A model generated the notes under the pieces. The model searched no databases. It had not been told where the DNA came from and worked only from the letters and a program-made list of their open reading frames with translations. Shown here one piece after another: positions 4,862 through 5,368 of a stretch of 5,368 bases of DNA. This DNA is from Hydrogenothermaceae bacterium (GTDB taxonomy: Bacteria > Aquificota > Aquificae > Hydrogenothermales > Hydrogenothermaceae), in NCBI GenBank assembly GCA_026984415.1, contig JALSSE010000018.1, forward strand, positions 1 to 5,368, given 5' to 3'. Both the position numbers and the translations under genes were made by a program. How positions within the stretch are numbered: the stretch's first letter is position 1; each line of letters opens with the position of its first letter.

Positions 4862-5368
4862 ATGGCACATTTTTTCTCAACAAAAAGTTTTTTTCTTTTA
4901 GCTCTGTTTTTTGCATTTTCATTTTCAAACGCTTTTGCTGACTGGGACACCTTTGTTTTAGACGACTTTGAGAGCGGAAGTTCAATTGGAAACTGGAAAA
5001 CCTATTATAAAAACAGGCATATAGTAGAAAAACCTACACCTATTTATACATGTAAACAAAAACATAAAATAGGTGTTGTTTTACACGAAGAACATATTTT
5101 AGGTGGTCCTTTAAAACATAAAAACTACAGAAAAAAAGAGTACAGGGCATGGGGTATTTACAATTTAGCGTCTGCCCCTTCCCATGACAGGATAAGGGTT
5201 TCTTTAGATTTCTGGTTTATTGATGACTGGGAAAATGAATGGGTGCAGGTTCAGTTTATAGGAATAAGAACAGATGGAAGTTTTGTTTATAAAGAGTGGT
5301 TTGGAAAGGAAAATCTTGGTTTTAAAGTATTTGAACCTACAAATAAAGGAATAGAAGGATTAAAAGCT
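4862..5368 (+). CDS. Sec-exported protein with probable beta-sandwich domain (partial, C-terminus off window)
   Basis: The gene starts at the ATG after AGGAGG and is open to the window edge, giving 169 complete codons. Residues 1-26 form a signal peptide: Lys8, a hydrophobic Phe/Leu core (10-21) and an Ala-Phe-Ala cleavage site before Asp27. There is no lipobox cysteine, so signal peptidase I is expected. The mature protein starts with V-L-D-D-F-E-S-G and a Trp at 45. It continues with alternating hydrophobic strands such as RIRVSLDFWFIDDWENEW (110-127) and VQVQFIGIRTDGS (128-140). The D-D-F-E opening and the 'F-x-F-x-x-I-D-x-W-x-x-E' pattern are seen in jelly-roll (LamG-like or carbohydrate-binding) domains of secreted proteins, so a surface or periplasmic binding domain is likely. 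This is inference and I do not recognise the family. A single Cys (64) is visible. The protein could continue well past the window. Confidence 0.8.
   Translation, partial: MAHFFSTKSFFLLALFFAFSFSNAFADWDTFVLDDFESGSSIGNWKTYYKNRHIVEKPTPIYTCKQKHKIGVVLHEEHILGGPLKHKNYRKKEYRAWGIYNLASAPSHDRIRVSLDFWFIDDWENEWVQVQFIGIRTDGSFVYKEWFGKENLGFKVFEPTNKGIEGLKA

Overview
The window is AT-rich (roughly 30% GC by eye) bacterial DNA. Shine-Dalgarno sites are strong (AGGAG/AGGAGG type), several sigma70-like promoters fit well, and the proteins are rich in Lys, Glu, Ile and Phe. A Rad50 with an archaeal-looking N-terminus, an MTH1187-type protein and a PilT-like protein would suit a thermophilic, low-GC, diderm chemolithotroph such as a member of the Aquificota. 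This assignment is inference and was not tested against any database.

Layout. Positions 1-2538 hold a two-gene minus-strand operon. An MTH1187-type thiamine-binding protein (2538-2224) overlaps by 4 nt the start of a large Rad50-type SMC ATPase (2227 to beyond position 1). The Rad50 is visible for 742 residues: the N-terminal ATPase lobe, both coiled-coil arms and the CPTC zinc hook. Its C-terminal lobe lies outside the window. A compact 114-bp divergent promoter region (2539-2652) separates this operon from a plus-strand gene (2653-3534). That gene's product aligns clearly with the type IV pilus retraction ATPase PilT, but every catalytic motif that I can place is altered, so it looks like a pseudo-ATPase.

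Downstream, a plus-strand DUF2846-like lipoprotein gene (3665-4153) has its own near-consensus promoter. It converges, 1 bp apart, on a minus-strand gene (4706-4155) for a small, diverged DUF2064/TIGR04282-type GT-A fold protein. The window ends inside a plus-strand gene (4862 onward) for a Sec-exported protein, probably with a beta-sandwich domain.

How the genes relate. Only the thiamine-binding-like gene and rad50 are clearly co-transcribed. The other genes look like single units that mix cell-envelope functions (lipoprotein, exported protein) with diverged enzyme folds. The most unusual element is the degenerate PilT paralogue, and the diverged DUF2064-like protein is second. No RNA genes, CRISPR arrays, insertion sequences or obvious mobile elements are visible. 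All stretches over 300 bases are occupied by genes.
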